Source: an uncultured Clostridium sp. (GTDB lineage: Bacteria > Bacillota > Clostridia > TANB77 > CAG-508). Taken from it: DNA of 64,000 nt. The translations under genes were made by a program, and so were the position numbers. How positions within the stretch are numbered: position 1 is the stretch's first letter; every line of letters begins with the position of its first letter. Shown one piece after another: positions 43,263-51,280 of the stretch. The notes below the pieces were generated by a model. That model was not told the origin of the DNA and did not search any database. It saw nothing but the letters and a program-made list of their open reading frames with translations. Location of the stretch: positions 110,684 to 174,683 of the forward strand of contig CANSPP010000003.1 of NCBI GenBank assembly GCA_947648905.1, given 5' to 3'.

Positions 43263-43709
43263 CTATTTCATATTCTTGTTTTCTAATTCTTCTATTAAAT
43301 TTAATCTTTCTTGATGTCTTCCACCTTCAAAATTTGTTGCAATCCACATTCTTAATATTAATACCGCTTCACTTGTTGTAACATCATCTGCACCTATTGC
43401 TAGTATGTTTGCATTATTGTGTAATCTTGCATATTTTGCTGTATATTCATTATGACATAATGCACATCTAATTTTTTTGAATTTGTTTGCACATATTGAC
43501 ATTCCTATTCCTGAGCGGCATATTAATATTCCGCTTTCACATTCTTCTGATTGTACTGATTTTGCAACTTCTTCTGCTATATTTGGATAATCTACTCTTT
43601 CTTCATTTTGACTTCCAAAGTCCTTATATTTTATTTCTTTTTCTTCTAAATATTTTTTTATTTCTTCTTTTAATTTATAACCACCATGGTCACTTCCTAT
43701 TGCTATCAT
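43263..43709 (-). CDS. rpiB: Ribose-5-phosphate isomerase B
   Basis: 148 residues: [47 protein letters not shown] and [13 protein letters not shown] are the RpiB/LacAB signatures, with the catalytic Cys in ICRSGIG. Interconverts ribose 5-phosphate and ribulose 5-phosphate. It is 16 bases upstream of the TagO-rubredoxin gene in the same direction, an order common in Firmicutes. Confidence 0.95.
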   Translation of the reverse strand: MIAIGSDHGGYKLKEEIKKYLEEKEIKYKDFGSQNEERVDYPNIAEEVAKSVQSEECESGILICRSGIGMSICANKFKKIRCALCHNEYTAKYARLHNNANILAIGADDVTTSEAVLILRMWIATNFEGGRHQERLNLIEELENKNMK

Positions 43710-43817
43710 ATAATACCTCCGTTTTTATTTTATCTATTGTTTTACTATTTTGTCCTTTTACAATATATCATAACTTGGCTAATATTACAATAATTTTACT
43801 AAAATTTTGTATTTTGC

Positions 43818-43846
43818 TTGCAATTTACAGAAAAATATGGTAAAAT
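43818..43846 (+). promoter_or_regulatory. Promoter of rpsT
   Basis: TTGCAA, 17-bp spacer, TAAAAT; AGAGGAGGTG ribosome binding site follows before the rpsT ATG. Confidence 0.7.
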
Positions 43847-43895
43847 CTTATATGTTATATAATGTATTAAGACTAAGAGGAGGTGCAAAACCAAT

Positions 43896-44162
43896 ATGCC
43901 AAATATTAAATCAGCTAAAAAAAGAGTTAAAGTAATCGAGAAAAAAACTTTAAGAAATAATATGATAAAATCAGGATATAAATCAGCTGTTAAAAAATTT
44001 GAAGAAGCTGTTAACGCTGGAAACGTAGAAGAAGCAAAAGTTCTATTCTCAGCAGCAACTAAAAAAATAGACCAAGCATGCAGCAAAGGTGTTTTAGTAA
44101 AAAATACAGCAGCTAGAAAAAAATCTGCTTTATCAAAAAAATTAAATGCAGCAATAGCTTAA
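43896..44162 (+). CDS. rpsT: 30S ribosomal protein S20
   Basis: 88 residues, very Lys/Ala rich: [20 protein letters not shown] is the S20 start, and [20 protein letters not shown] its C-terminus. Binds 16S rRNA early in small-subunit assembly. Strong AGGAGG. Stand-alone gene as in most Firmicutes. Confidence 0.97.
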   Translation: MPNIKSAKKRVKVIEKKTLRNNMIKSGYKSAVKKFEEAVNAGNVEEAKVLFSAATKKIDQACSKGVLVKNTAARKKSALSKKLNAAIA

Positions 44163-44206
44163 GCTAAAAATAAAGATTATGCATAGTTTTTATTTAAGAC
44201 AAAAGG

Positions 44207-44242
44207 ATCGTGCCAATAGGGGACGGTCCTTTTTGGTATGAT
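44207..44242 (+). repeat. Dispersed hairpin repeat, element i
   Basis: ATCGTGCCA/TGGTATGAT arms enclosing GGGGACGGTCCTTTT, 45 bases after rpsT; T-run could end its transcript. Confidence 0.75.
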
Positions 44243-44343
44243 TTTGTATTTTCTTAGTAAAATATGTCGGTATTAATTTCCATTGTTTTTAGTAATTTAA
44301 AATGTTAATATATTAATAGATATTATTTTTGTAGAGGTGTATT

Positions 44344-44595
44344 ATGTTTAAAAAGATTATAGAAAGCTACAAAGGCTTTGAGAAAATTACTTGCAAGATA
44401 TTAAAATCAGGATTACTATTTTGTTTGTCTTTAGCAATCATTTCTATTGCAATCTTACTTACATATAATTTAACTGGACACTCCCCATTTCTATATAACA
44501 TAGGACTTGCTTTATTCAAGCTTAGTTTGATTTTTGGAATAGAATTTGTTATTTGTAGCTTTGTAACTGATGGGATTAAAAAGCAACTAATTTAG
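44344..44595 (+). CDS. Small two-helix membrane protein, conserved-looking
   Basis: 83 residues with an amphipathic start (MFKKIIESYKGFEKITCKIL) and two membrane helices (about 24-45 and 53-76). GTAGAGGTG precedes the ATG. It resembles a short clostridial membrane protein of unknown function that I recall only by pattern (HSPFLYNIG...LFKLSLIF). No neighbours suggest a role. Confidence 0.65.
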   Translation: MFKKIIESYKGFEKITCKILKSGLLFCLSLAIISIAILLTYNLTGHSPFLYNIGLALFKLSLIFGIEFVICSFVTDGIKKQLI

Positions 44596-44644
44596 ACTTA
44601 TATTTTTGTGGACACAATCTTAAAGGAGGGTTCACAATGGCAAA

Positions 44645-44679
44645 AAATTGCCAAAGAGGACGGACCTCTTTGGCAATTT
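44645..44679 (-). repeat. Dispersed hairpin repeat, element j, acting as gatB terminator
   Basis: Perfect 15-bp stem (AAATTGCCAAAGAGG and complement) with ACGGA loop. On the minus strand the stem runs into TTTTTT, 40 bases past the gatB stop, so it forms an ideal intrinsic terminator for the 12.6-kb operon. Confidence 0.85.
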
Positions 44680-44718
44680 GACATTTTAACAAAACTTTTT
44701 TGTCTGTTATAAAATTTT

Positions 44719-46155
44719 TTAATCCAACTTTTTATGTAATAACTCTTTAGTTACAATTGGATTTGCCTTTCCTCGTGTATTTTTCATAACTTGACCAACA
44801 AAGAAATCAAACAATCTATCTTTACCACTTTTATATTGCTCTACTTGAGTAGGATTAGAGAAAATAATATTTTCTATTATTTTTTCTAATTCACTAGAAT
44901 CAGATATTTGAGCATCTTCCTTACTAATAAAATTGCTTGGTTCTTTTTTCTCCTCTAAAACTTTATTGAAAATTTCCTTCGCTTGTTTAGAAGAAATAAC
45001 TCCAGCATCTAGATTATCTAATATAAATTTTAACATTTCTGGTGTTAAATAGATATTACTAAAATCTAATTCATTTTTATTTATATATGCAATGATATTC
45101 TCATTAATCCAATTACACGCATCTTTAGGTCGAATTCCTAATTTAATACATTTTTCAAAGTAATCCGATATACTTTTATCTTTAATTAGCTTTTTAGCAT
45201 TCAACTTTGATAGACCTAACTCACTTATATATTTTTCTTTTCTTTCATAAGGTAGTTCTGGTATTGATGCCTGAATTTCTTTTATCCATTCAGGATCAAT
45301 TTTATATTTTGGAATATTTGGATCAACAAAATACTTATAATCTAATACATCCTCCTTACTTCTCATTGTAATTGCTGATCCACATTCTTCATCCCATCTT
45401 TTAGTCTCTTGAACAATCTCATCATATCTTCCAGCATCTTTTAAATCAGACTGTCTTTTTATCTCATAATTAATGGCGTCCCTAACATTGGAAAATGAGT
45501 TAACATTCTTCATCTCAACTTTTGTACCTAAAACATTTTTATCTTCACTTATCGAAACATTTACATCGCATCTAATTTGTCCTTTTTTAGCATCTGCTTC
45601 TGAAATACCACAATATTGATATATCGTTCTAATATATTCTAAAAATAATACGGTATCATCTGCAGAGTGCAAACATGGTTTTGTAACTAATTCAAATAAA
45701 GGCGCTCCTGCTCTATTATAATTAAGTGTTGTTGATCCACAAAAATGTGTACTACGTGCAGTGTCTTCTTCTAAATGAAAGTTATCAATATCAACTCTAA
45801 ATGTAGTTCCATCTTCTCTTTCAATATCAATATATCCACCATTTCCTACGCATTCTTCTGGTGGATTTTGCGTTATTTGATATCCTTTTGGAAGGTCAGG
45901 ATAATAATAATTTTTTCTTTCAAAATACATATATTCGGGAATTCTAGAATGTAATATAGATGACATCATAATAGACATTCTTACCGCCTCTTTATTAACA
46001 ACTGGAAGAACCCCTGGAAACCCCATATCAATTTCAACAACATTTTCATTTGAAATTGTACTATATTCATTTTTAGCAGGAGAAAACACTTTTGACTTAG
46101 TTTCTGATCCTTCACAGTGCATCTCTATACCAATAGTTGCATAGTATTTAGACAT
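44719..46155 (-). CDS. gatB: Asp/Glu-tRNA amidotransferase subunit B
   Basis: 478 residues. IGIEMHCEGSETKSKVFSPA, the conserved GFPGVLPVVN, DLPKGYQITQ, NYNRAGAPLFELVTKP and the C-terminal YqeY-like tail (QVMKNTRGKANPIVTKELL) identify GatB. With GatA and GatC it converts Glu-tRNA(Gln) or Asp-tRNA(Asn) to the amidated forms. Start at MSKYYATIG is supported by AAAGGAGG; a longer start overlaps gatA. Last gene of the long operon. Confidence 0.94.
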   Translation of the reverse strand: MSKYYATIGIEMHCEGSETKSKVFSPAKNEYSTISNENVVEIDMGFPGVLPVVNKEAVRMSIMMSSILHSRIPEYMYFERKNYYYPDLPKGYQITQNPPEECVGNGGYIDIEREDGTTFRVDIDNFHLEEDTARSTHFCGSTTLNYNRAGAPLFELVTKPCLHSADDTVLFLEYIRTIYQYCGISEADAKKGQIRCDVNVSISEDKNVLGTKVEMKNVNSFSNVRDAINYEIKRQSDLKDAGRYDEIVQETKRWDEECGSAITMRSKEDVLDYKYFVDPNIPKYKIDPEWIKEIQASIPELPYERKEKYISELGLSKLNAKKLIKDKSISDYFEKCIKLGIRPKDACNWINENIIAYINKNELDFSNIYLTPEMLKFILDNLDAGVISSKQAKEIFNKVLEEKKEPSNFISKEDAQISDSSELEKIIENIIFSNPTQVEQYKSGKDRLFDFFVGQVMKNTRGKANPIVTKELLHKKLD

Positions 46156-46156
46156 A

Positions 46157-47617
46157 TTATTTTTCCTCCTTTGCAATCTGATTTTTATAATTCATCAATG
46201 ATTCAATTCCATAAGCAATATTTAAAACATTTGCATCTGTTTTGCAATCTCCCGTTATATTTAAAGCAACAGGTAATCCATCAATAAATCCATCTGGAAT
46301 AGTAATTGAAGGAAATCCTCCAAAATTTCCAACTTGTAAATGTTCCTCCAAAACTTCTGTTCCTTCTGTCAACATATCTAAATTATCAGTTTCTAATTTT
46401 TTAGCTGGACCAGTACCAACTGGCAATATTACAGCATCATATTCTTTAAATAATTTTTTCCATTCATTAACAAGTAATCTTCTAACTCTTTGAGCATTCT
46501 TGAAATATCTTTCTTGATTTTCTTTTTGAAGAACATAAGATCCTATTACAAATCTTCTTTTTATAAGTGGAGAAAAGCCTTTTGTTCTATGATCTTTAAT
46601 AACATCCATATAGTTATCTCCATTACCTCGTGGTCCAAACACTAGTCCTGTTAAATTAGACATATTAGAAGTGGCTTCAGCACAGGAAATAATTACATAA
46701 GTTGATGCAATAGCATTCAATAATGTTTTATCTACTGATACTTCATCAATTTGTACTCCGTTTTTCTTAATTAACTCAATTTTATCTATAAAATTATCTA
46801 AATGTTTTGTCAATTCTTCACTCGGATTACTATAATTATCAATGTTGCATATTTCTTTAATATAGCATAATTTTTTACTCTTAATATCGCCATTTATAGA
46901 TTTAGTTAAATTAATTTCTGATGAATCCCATGAAGTCATATCCCTCTTGTCAATACCTTTCATATTATCAACAACTATTGCAGCATCTTTAACACTTCTA
47001 GTCAATACTCCTAAATGATCAAGAGATGAAGCAAAAGGAAATAATCCATATCTAGATATCATTCCATAAGTTGGCTTGTATCCAACAATTCCACAATATG
47101 CAGCAGGTTTTCTAATAGAATCTCCTGTATCTGAACCTGTTGCATACGGATAAACTCCAGCGGCAACTGCACAAGCAGAACCAGAAGATGAACCAGCACA
47201 CATTCTTGTCTTGTCCCATGGATTCCTTACAATTCCTGTATGTCCAGTCGTTCCTGTTCCTCCCATACCGAATTCATCCATAACAGTTTTATTAACCATA
47301 ATTGCTCCTGCTTCTTTTAGTTTTTCATAAGCAGTAGCATCAAAAAACGGAACATAATTTTTTAAAGTATTAGATGAGCCTGTAGATAGCACACCTTTTG
47401 TAGAATAATTATCTTTTATTCCACATGGTATTCCAGATAAAAAGTTATCAGTCACTGTTGTTTCTTTTGCATTATCTAAAATTGTTACAAAAGCATTATA
47501 TTTCTCTTGAACATCATGAGATATTCTTAACGATTCTTCAATCAATTCTTTTGAAGTTACTTCACCTTTTTTTAATAATTTATGAAGTTCTTCTATAGAC
47601 ATATTCATATATTTCAT
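46157..47617 (-). CDS. gatA: Asp/Glu-tRNA amidotransferase subunit A
   Basis: 486 residues. Amidase signature: GIPCGIKDNYSTKGVLSTGSS with the catalytic Lys, and MCAGSSSGSACAVAAGVYPYATGSDTGDSIRKPAAYCG with cis-Ser and nucleophile Ser. It releases ammonia from glutamine for the GatB reaction. Overlaps gatC by four bases and is followed by gatB after one base. Why gatCAB is placed in an operon with specialised biosynthetic genes is discussed as a finding. Confidence 0.95.
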   Translation of the reverse strand: MKYMNMSIEELHKLLKKGEVTSKELIEESLRISHDVQEKYNAFVTILDNAKETTVTDNFLSGIPCGIKDNYSTKGVLSTGSSNTLKNYVPFFDATAYEKLKEAGAIMVNKTVMDEFGMGGTGTTGHTGIVRNPWDKTRMCAGSSSGSACAVAAGVYPYATGSDTGDSIRKPAAYCGIVGYKPTYGMISRYGLFPFASSLDHLGVLTRSVKDAAIVVDNMKGIDKRDMTSWDSSEINLTKSINGDIKSKKLCYIKEICNIDNYSNPSEELTKHLDNFIDKIELIKKNGVQIDEVSVDKTLLNAIASTYVIISCAEATSNMSNLTGLVFGPRGNGDNYMDVIKDHRTKGFSPLIKRRFVIGSYVLQKENQERYFKNAQRVRRLLVNEWKKLFKEYDAVILPVGTGPAKKLETDNLDMLTEGTEVLEEHLQVGNFGGFPSITIPDGFIDGLPVALNITGDCKTDANVLNIAYGIESLMNYKNQIAKEEK

Positions 47618-47913
47618 TTTCTCACCACCTTTGGAAGTTCGATTTCTCTATTGCTAACCTGTTCACAATTTGAAAGTAATTCTTCAATAGAAACAGATTT
47701 TTCAGCAATATCTTCTCTGAGTTCAACTTCAAAATTATCTAAACAATGTGTCATTGGTTCAACTTCACTAATGTTTGGAATTGAATTAACAATATCACAT
47801 TTTTTGTCTATGATATCAAACTCATCTAAAACTTGCTTATTTTCTTCTGAAGTTAATCCTATTAACAATTTTTCGGCATAATCATCTACCATTTCCTTTG
47901 TAAATTTACTCAT
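47614..47913 (-). CDS. gatC: Asp/Glu-tRNA amidotransferase subunit C
   Basis: 99 residues; MSKFTKEMVDDYAEKLLIGL and NISEVEPMTHCLDNFEVELRED match GatC (the EPM.H segment is highly conserved). Small helical clamp that holds GatA and GatB together. Start chosen at MSKFTK: TAGGAGATGAG lies upstream and the ATG three codons earlier overlaps it. 50 bases downstream of the oxidoreductase gene, same operon. Confidence 0.9.
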   Translation of the reverse strand: MSKFTKEMVDDYAEKLLIGLTSEENKQVLDEFDIIDKKCDIVNSIPNISEVEPMTHCLDNFEVELREDIAEKSVSIEELLSNCEQVSNREIELPKVVRK

Positions 47914-47963
47914 TTTTCTCATCTCCTAAATATAATATTTATATATACATTGAATAATAGAAT

Positions 47964-49037
47964 CTATTTTACAGAACAAGATTTAATGTTTATCCATGTT
48001 TTTTTATCTGCAGACTCTAATACTCCTTCAATAACCTGATCAATCTTTGTTGCAAAACTGAAATCTGTATCAGGATTCGTTTTATTTTTTATGTTGCTTA
48101 GCAGTTCTTTAGCATCTATAGTTTTCAATTCTTCATATCCAGTGCAAAACCATCCGTTTTCGTCTGAGATAATAGTTGAAAAACCATTTTCACCAGAGTG
48201 ATAACTTTGAATTTCATTCATTTTTTCTAAAGAAAATCTAACCGTTCCCTTTGTAAACTGTATCTCAAACTGCATATCCTGTTTGCTTCCTAATGCTACC
48301 CTATTTGATGAGATATATCCCATAGCTCCATTTTGGTATGAATAGATAAATTGTGCAACATCATCATTTTCAACTTCAATTAGATTATTATTTAAATCTT
48401 TTCTTTTGGAATAAATAATGTCAGTCATACCACATACAGAAACAATATCTCCAAGCAAAAATTGAGACACTGCTAAAATATTAATCGCCAAATCAGAGAG
48501 TGATCCCCCTACAGCATTTTTCTTTAACATTCTCCATTCAAAATTAGCATTTGGATTAGATAGTCTATCATTATCGTATATTCCTCGAAAACAAATTACT
48601 TTCCCTAATTCTCCTGATTCAATTATTTTTTTTACATATTTAATTGCTGGAATACGAATTATATTATAGCAACAAGATGCAATTACTTCATTCTCTTTGG
48701 CAAATCTTGCAAGCTTTTCAGATTCGCAACTGTTTAAACCTAGTGGTTTTTCACAACTAATATGTTTTTTATTTTTGATAGCTTCTAAAACTATTTCAAA
48801 ATGAGCATTATTTGGTACACAAACACATATAAGATCTACATCTTTTGCAGTAACAGCTTTCTGCCAATTTGTTTCAACTCGTTCAAATTCATACTCTTCA
48901 GCCAATAGTTTAGCTGTTGCTTCATTTGTGTCACATACAACTTGTAGTTTTGCATCATGTTGTTGCATATAAGCTGCTGCATGCTTTCTTCCCACAAATC
49001 CTGAACCAATTAAGCATACTCTTATTTTATCATTCAT
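47964..49037 (-). CDS. Gfo/Idh/MocA-family oxidoreductase (copy 1)
   Basis: 357 residues. N-terminal Rossmann motif VCLIGSGFVGRKHAAAYMQQ, then CVCVPNNAHFEIVLEAIKNKKHISCEKPLG with the conserved EKP lysine, and a C-terminal beta-sheet domain. NAD(P)-dependent oxidation or reduction of a sugar or cyclitol; the substrate cannot be told. Part of the biosynthetic operon, whose second member of the same family lies near the promoter. Confidence 0.9.
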   Translation of the reverse strand: MNDKIRVCLIGSGFVGRKHAAAYMQQHDAKLQVVCDTNEATAKLLAEEYEFERVETNWQKAVTAKDVDLICVCVPNNAHFEIVLEAIKNKKHISCEKPLGLNSCESEKLARFAKENEVIASCCYNIIRIPAIKYVKKIIESGELGKVICFRGIYDNDRLSNPNANFEWRMLKKNAVGGSLSDLAINILAVSQFLLGDIVSVCGMTDIIYSKRKDLNNNLIEVENDDVAQFIYSYQNGAMGYISSNRVALGSKQDMQFEIQFTKGTVRFSLEKMNEIQSYHSGENGFSTIISDENGWFCTGYEELKTIDAKELLSNIKNKTNPDTDFSFATKIDQVIEGVLESADKKTWINIKSCSVK

Positions 49038-49075
49038 TCTCTTCTCCTCACATTACTGATATCTTTTTTATACTT

Positions 49076-49990
49076 TTAGTCTCTTTCTATTTCTGATAAC
49101 CCTATATTATCCTTACCATTACTTTCTAATAACTTCTGAAAGAAAGGATGTTCAATAGCTTCCTTTGCAGTCATACGTTCAGATTTATTAAAACTTAATA
49201 ATGAACATAGTAAATCCTCACATTCATTGGAAATCGTTTCTGTTTTTCCTATATAATTAGGAAGAGTCTTTAACGCTTCTTTTACTCGGTCATTATAAAA
49301 TTCTCGATTTTGTATATAGTTATCCCAAGAATATTCAATCTCTTTGCCGAAAAAATTATATCCGCCAAATGGACATTTTCCTAATACTAATTCCCATAAG
49401 ATAACACCTACTGCAAACATTTCCGACTTATCATCATAAACATCATTCTTAAATACAATTTCTGGAGCCTGGTATCCATTGTATGGAAAACAAGCTCTTG
49501 TTTCAGTTGTTATTGCTTGCATTTCATCAAAATCAATAATCACAGCCATAATCTTTTCATCTCTTTCTGTAAGCATAATATTTCCAGGGTAAAAATCACG
49601 ATGTACATATCCACTCTCATGAATCACTTTTAAACCTTGCAATATATCAGATAAAATGCTTGCCACCTGTTTTTCTGATAATTTTATTTCATTTTTTATA
49701 TAATATTGTAAATTATCAAGATTCAAATATCTCTGAACAACACCAATATACTTACCAGATTGTGAACTAAACTCTCTTAATGGAACACAAAGATTTTTAC
49801 ATTTCTTAAAAGTATCAGGAATCTCTTTATAATTAGTATTAGTTCTAACTTTCAAACATAGGTCATCAGATATCTTCCATACACTTCCAGTATGACCTTT
49901 TCCAATAAAATTACTCTCTAAGCATTCTTCTTTGCCAAATAACTTGAATATTTTTTGAATAAGCTCTTTTTGTTCTTCTGAAACTATCAT
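49076..49990 (-). CDS. Eukaryotic-type protein kinase-like protein
   Basis: 304 residues. Kinase motifs: glycine-rich loop GKGHTGSVW (30-38), Lys47 in CLKVRT, catalytic HRDFYPGN (130-137) and APEIVF (175-180). The DFG motif is replaced by DFD (153-155); the Asp is kept. A single kinase domain without membrane segment. It may phosphorylate a small molecule or peptide within this biosynthetic operon, since free-standing kinases in such clusters often act on the product. Regulatory signalling is the alternative. Confidence 0.85.
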   Translation of the reverse strand: MIVSEEQKELIQKIFKLFGKEECLESNFIGKGHTGSVWKISDDLCLKVRTNTNYKEIPDTFKKCKNLCVPLREFSSQSGKYIGVVQRYLNLDNLQYYIKNEIKLSEKQVASILSDILQGLKVIHESGYVHRDFYPGNIMLTERDEKIMAVIIDFDEMQAITTETRACFPYNGYQAPEIVFKNDVYDDKSEMFAVGVILWELVLGKCPFGGYNFFGKEIEYSWDNYIQNREFYNDRVKEALKTLPNYIGKTETISNECEDLLCSLLSFNKSERMTAKEAIEHPFFQKLLESNGKDNIGLSEIERD

Positions 49991-50016
49991 ACAACTCTCC
50001 TTATATATCCTATTTA

Positions 50017-51279
50017 CTATGTTTTTAATTTACTATACAATATTTTTCTGTGTTCTTCAGTTAAAATATAGTTGTTATCAAGCACTGTTAAGTTTTCTAA
50101 AATATATTCCATCGATTTTTCTACTATCATTTTATTTAGCCCACAACGACATGCATCCTGAATATCAGTGCGACCAAAACGAGTTAATTTATCATAAACA
50201 CAACTCCCTCCACAAATTCGATATGCTATACATTTACTACAAGAATCATTAACAAATGGAGATGATTTTTTATACTCGTGGATAGAAGCAGGAAGTTTGT
50301 CTACACTATCATAAAACATCTCATGGTTAGTAATAGGTCCCTCACAAATTCCGAATTTTTTATTTTTACAAGCAACGATACGTCTTCCACAAGCCTTGCA
50401 CTCATACGGAATTGGATATCCTAAAATAAAAGCTTTCATCTTTTGCTCTATTTGAACAAGATATATTCCATTTTTATGGAGAACATCAAAAGCTGAAATC
50501 ATTTTTTTATGTACTTCATCAAATGAAGAAAGTTGCATTGCAAAGTTGTTATTGTCTCCATGAGGTAAGCATAAACCAAAGCTATTTGGTTGCAAAGATA
50601 TAGCCCAATCAATTAATTCATCAAAATATTTTTCGTTATGTGGTCCAACAACTGTAGTAATTCCCGTTATACATCCTGCTTCTTTTAAATAGCGGTATCC
50701 ACGAATAGCTTGATAATATGTTCCATTTCCGCTAATGTTTATCCTCGCTTTATTGTGAAGTTCTTCTGGACCATCCATCGAGACAATTACCTCTACCTTA
50801 TACTTTGCAAAAAATCGTGCAATTTCTTTCGTACAAAGTGAACCATTAATTACCATTGAAAATTGAACTTCGTTATCAAAGTTACGAATATATTCAATAG
50901 CAAATCGAATTCCTTCTACATTCAAAAGTGGTTCTCCGCCGAAAAAGACTATACTCTTTGGTTTCGAAGCAACAGAATAAAACGTATCAATAGCATTTTT
51001 TATATCTTCTTTTGTCATATTGATAATATTTTCCGTCTTCTTTTGACGGCAATACTTGCAACGAAAATTACAACTTTCTGATACTGCTAAATATAATTGT
51101 TCATAACTAAATTCATCTAAATCAATCTGTATATCTTTAGCTGGTTCAAAAAAAACATCTTCTAATTTCTCGACTTTTTCAGCTATTGCAAGTTTACCAT
51201 TTATATTATTATAAAAGAGTCTACATCCATTCTTCTCCAACACAAATATGTATTGATTATTTATCTTTATATATTCCAT
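50017..51279 (-). CDS. Radical SAM/SPASM enzyme
   Basis: 420 residues. CX3CX2C cluster SESCNFRCKYCRQKK (Cys70, 74, 77) in the TIM-barrel, FFGGEPLLN, SMDGPEELHN, and a C-terminal SPASM region with many Cys (CKACGRRIVAC, CSKCIAYRICGGSC, DACRCG) that would hold two auxiliary clusters. An N-terminal 60-residue segment of beta character resembles peptide-recognition domains. Such proteins modify peptides (sulfatase maturase and RiPP maturases). No precursor peptide is seen nearby. Start MEYIKIN fits GGAG; it begins 1 base past the carbamoyltransferase stop. Confidence 0.9.
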   Translation of the reverse strand: MEYIKINNQYIFVLEKNGCRLFYNNINGKLAIAEKVEKLEDVFFEPAKDIQIDLDEFSYEQLYLAVSESCNFRCKYCRQKKTENIINMTKEDIKNAIDTFYSVASKPKSIVFFGGEPLLNVEGIRFAIEYIRNFDNEVQFSMVINGSLCTKEIARFFAKYKVEVIVSMDGPEELHNKARINISGNGTYYQAIRGYRYLKEAGCITGITTVVGPHNEKYFDELIDWAISLQPNSFGLCLPHGDNNNFAMQLSSFDEVHKKMISAFDVLHKNGIYLVQIEQKMKAFILGYPIPYECKACGRRIVACKNKKFGICEGPITNHEMFYDSVDKLPASIHEYKKSSPFVNDSCSKCIAYRICGGSCVYDKLTRFGRTDIQDACRCGLNKMIVEKSMEYILENLTVLDNNYILTEEHRKILYSKLKT

Positions 51280-51280
51280 A

